From Gemmatimonadaceae bacterium (GTDB lineage Bacteria; Gemmatimonadota; Gemmatimonadetes; Gemmatimonadales; Gemmatimonadaceae), in the NCBI GenBank assembly GCA_017881545.1, contig JADGQU010000154.1, forward strand, positions 1 through 6,211: 6,211 bases of DNA, written 5' to 3'. Positions within the stretch are counted from its first letter, which is position 1, and every line of letters starts with the position of its first letter. The notes below the pieces were generated by a model. The model was not told the origin of the DNA, did no database searches, and was given only the letters and a program-made list of their open reading frames with translations. Both the position numbers and the translations under genes were made by a program. Below are positions 5,445-6,211 of this stretch, piece by piece.

Positions 5445-6211
5445 CTACACCGCCAACGGCAACGCCGCGCGCTGTCCTGTGACTTGGCCCAGGAATGTGG
5501 AGCCCGTCGTGCCGGTGAGCGTGACGGTGAGGTACTTCCCGATCAGCGAAGCATCACCCGGAATCATCACGATCTTGAAGTCGCGCGTCCGCGACTGCAG
5601 CAGTCCGCCTCGCCGCGCAGCCTTTTCGACCAGAACCTCGCGCCGCTCACCCAGGAGCTTCTGGTTTCGCTCACGAGTTCCGCCCCGAACGGTCGCGATT
5701 AGCCTGGCGAGCCTGTCACTGGCGATTTCGTCCGATATCGTGTCGGACGCAGGAAGTCGCGTGGCCGGCGTTCCGTCCCGAAGCGAGAACTTGAAGGTGA
5801 ACGCATCGTCAAACCCCACTGCCTGAACGGCGCTGACCGTTTCCTCGAAGTCCGCTTCGCTCTCGCCGGGAAATCCGACGATCACGTCGGTCGTCAGGGA
5901 AACGTTGGGAATTGCCTCGCGCAGCTCGTCCACGCACGCCAGGTACTGCTCTCGCGTGTACCGACGCAGCATGCGTTTGAGCGTACGGGTCGAGCCCGAT
6001 TGCATCGGGAGATGCACGTGCTCGCAATAAGCCTCGGTCTCGGCCATCGCCCTGATCACGGCCTTGCTGAAATCGTTCGGGTGAGGACTCGTGAAGCGCA
6101 GCCGTCTCACACCCGGGACTCCACCGACTGCGCGCAGTAGATCCGCGAAGTCGTGCCGGCCGTCGAAGTACGAGTTCACCGTTTGCCCGAGCAGGCTCAG
6201 GATACAGAGCG
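5445..6211 (-). CDS. miaB: MiaB, tRNA-2-methylthio-N6-dimethylallyladenosine synthase, C-terminal part (cut at right edge)
   Basis: The last 254 residues of a radical-SAM methylthiotransferase, which adds a methylthio group to i6A37 of tRNAs reading UNN codons. In frame from 6209 it opens with LLGQTVNSY, the conserved MiaB LLGQNVN(S/A)Y segment; the GTG at 6177-6179 is an internal Val, not a start. Following features are RFTSPHPNDF (numbering from that Val: 28-37), YCEHVHLPMQSGS (51-63), RRYTREQY (72-79), VSLTTDVIVGFPGE (93-106) and FTFKFSLRDGTPA (127-139). A TRAM RNA-binding domain covers about 178-235 (EVLVEKAARRGGLLQSRT... to FLGQV). The LLGQ-x-VNSY, HLPMQSGS and YTREQY pattern favours MiaB over RimO or MtaB. 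The N-terminal methylthiotransferase domain and the CxxxCxxC cluster site lie outside the window. The stop is 92 bases before the comEC CTG. The few residues at the extreme edge (LCILS) fit the family poorly. Confidence 0.93.
   Translation of the reverse strand, partial: LCILSLLGQTVNSYFDGRHDFADLLRAVGGVPGVRRLRFTSPHPNDFSKAVIRAMAETEAYCEHVHLPMQSGSTRTLKRMLRRYTREQYLACVDELREAIPNVSLTTDVIVGFPGESEADFEETVSAVQAVGFDDAFTFKFSLRDGTPATRLPASDTISDEIASDRLARLIATVRGGTRERNQKLLGERREVLVEKAARRGGLLQSRTRDFKIVMIPGDASLIGKYLTVTLTGTTGSTFLGQVTGQRAALPLAV

Noticed and set aside
6177..6179. GTG as the start of a separate 244-aa protein
   Set aside because: The frame continues to the window edge and encodes LLGQT before this Val, part of the conserved MiaB segment, so the gene is truncated and not starting here.

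Overview
The window is GC-rich, and every convincing gene reads on the minus strand. The order in the direction of transcription is miaB (3' part, cut by the right edge), comEC, a small HExxH protein, fbp, the large subunit of a methylmalonyl-CoA-type mutase, and the first codons of an FmdB-type zinc-ribbon gene cut by the left edge. GC content, the unlinked large mutase subunit, class I FBPase and a comEC next to a small HExxH protein suit an environmental bacterium, perhaps Gemmatimonadota. That placement is a judgement from protein flavour, not a proof.

Right part (about 5353-6211): the C-terminal part of MiaB (radical-SAM domain end plus TRAM domain), then a gap of about 90 bases. The gap carries an 8-bp inverted repeat whose downstream arm contains the likely comEC Shine-Dalgarno. 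Middle (2972-5352): comEC, probably starting at a CTG 49 codons upstream of the first ATG and apparently lacking the N-terminal OB-fold (DUF4131) region. The 128-aa HExxH protein overlaps its 3' end by 34 bases. Left-centre (295-2971): fbp starts at a GTG directly after the stop of the HExxH gene, and 28 bases after fbp the mutase large subunit begins. comEC through the mutase is packed like one operon.

Left part (30-294) is the only long non-coding stretch. It holds a striking 132-base imperfect inverted repeat (123-254) with a 59-position stem and an 11-base loop. Its non-Watson-Crick positions are mainly G-T on the plus strand, so a plus-strand RNA would fold better than a minus-strand one. 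This is the least explained element in the window.

Functionally, fbp and the mutase share a plausible theme: propionyl-CoA/methylmalonyl-CoA carbon enters as succinyl-CoA and FBPase allows gluconeogenesis from it. ComEC (DNA uptake) and MiaB (tRNA modification) are housekeeping neighbours without an obvious link. I see no phage, insertion sequence, CRISPR array, tRNA or rRNA, and no canonical stem plus T-run terminator. Apart from the hairpin and the small HExxH protein the region looks ordinary.
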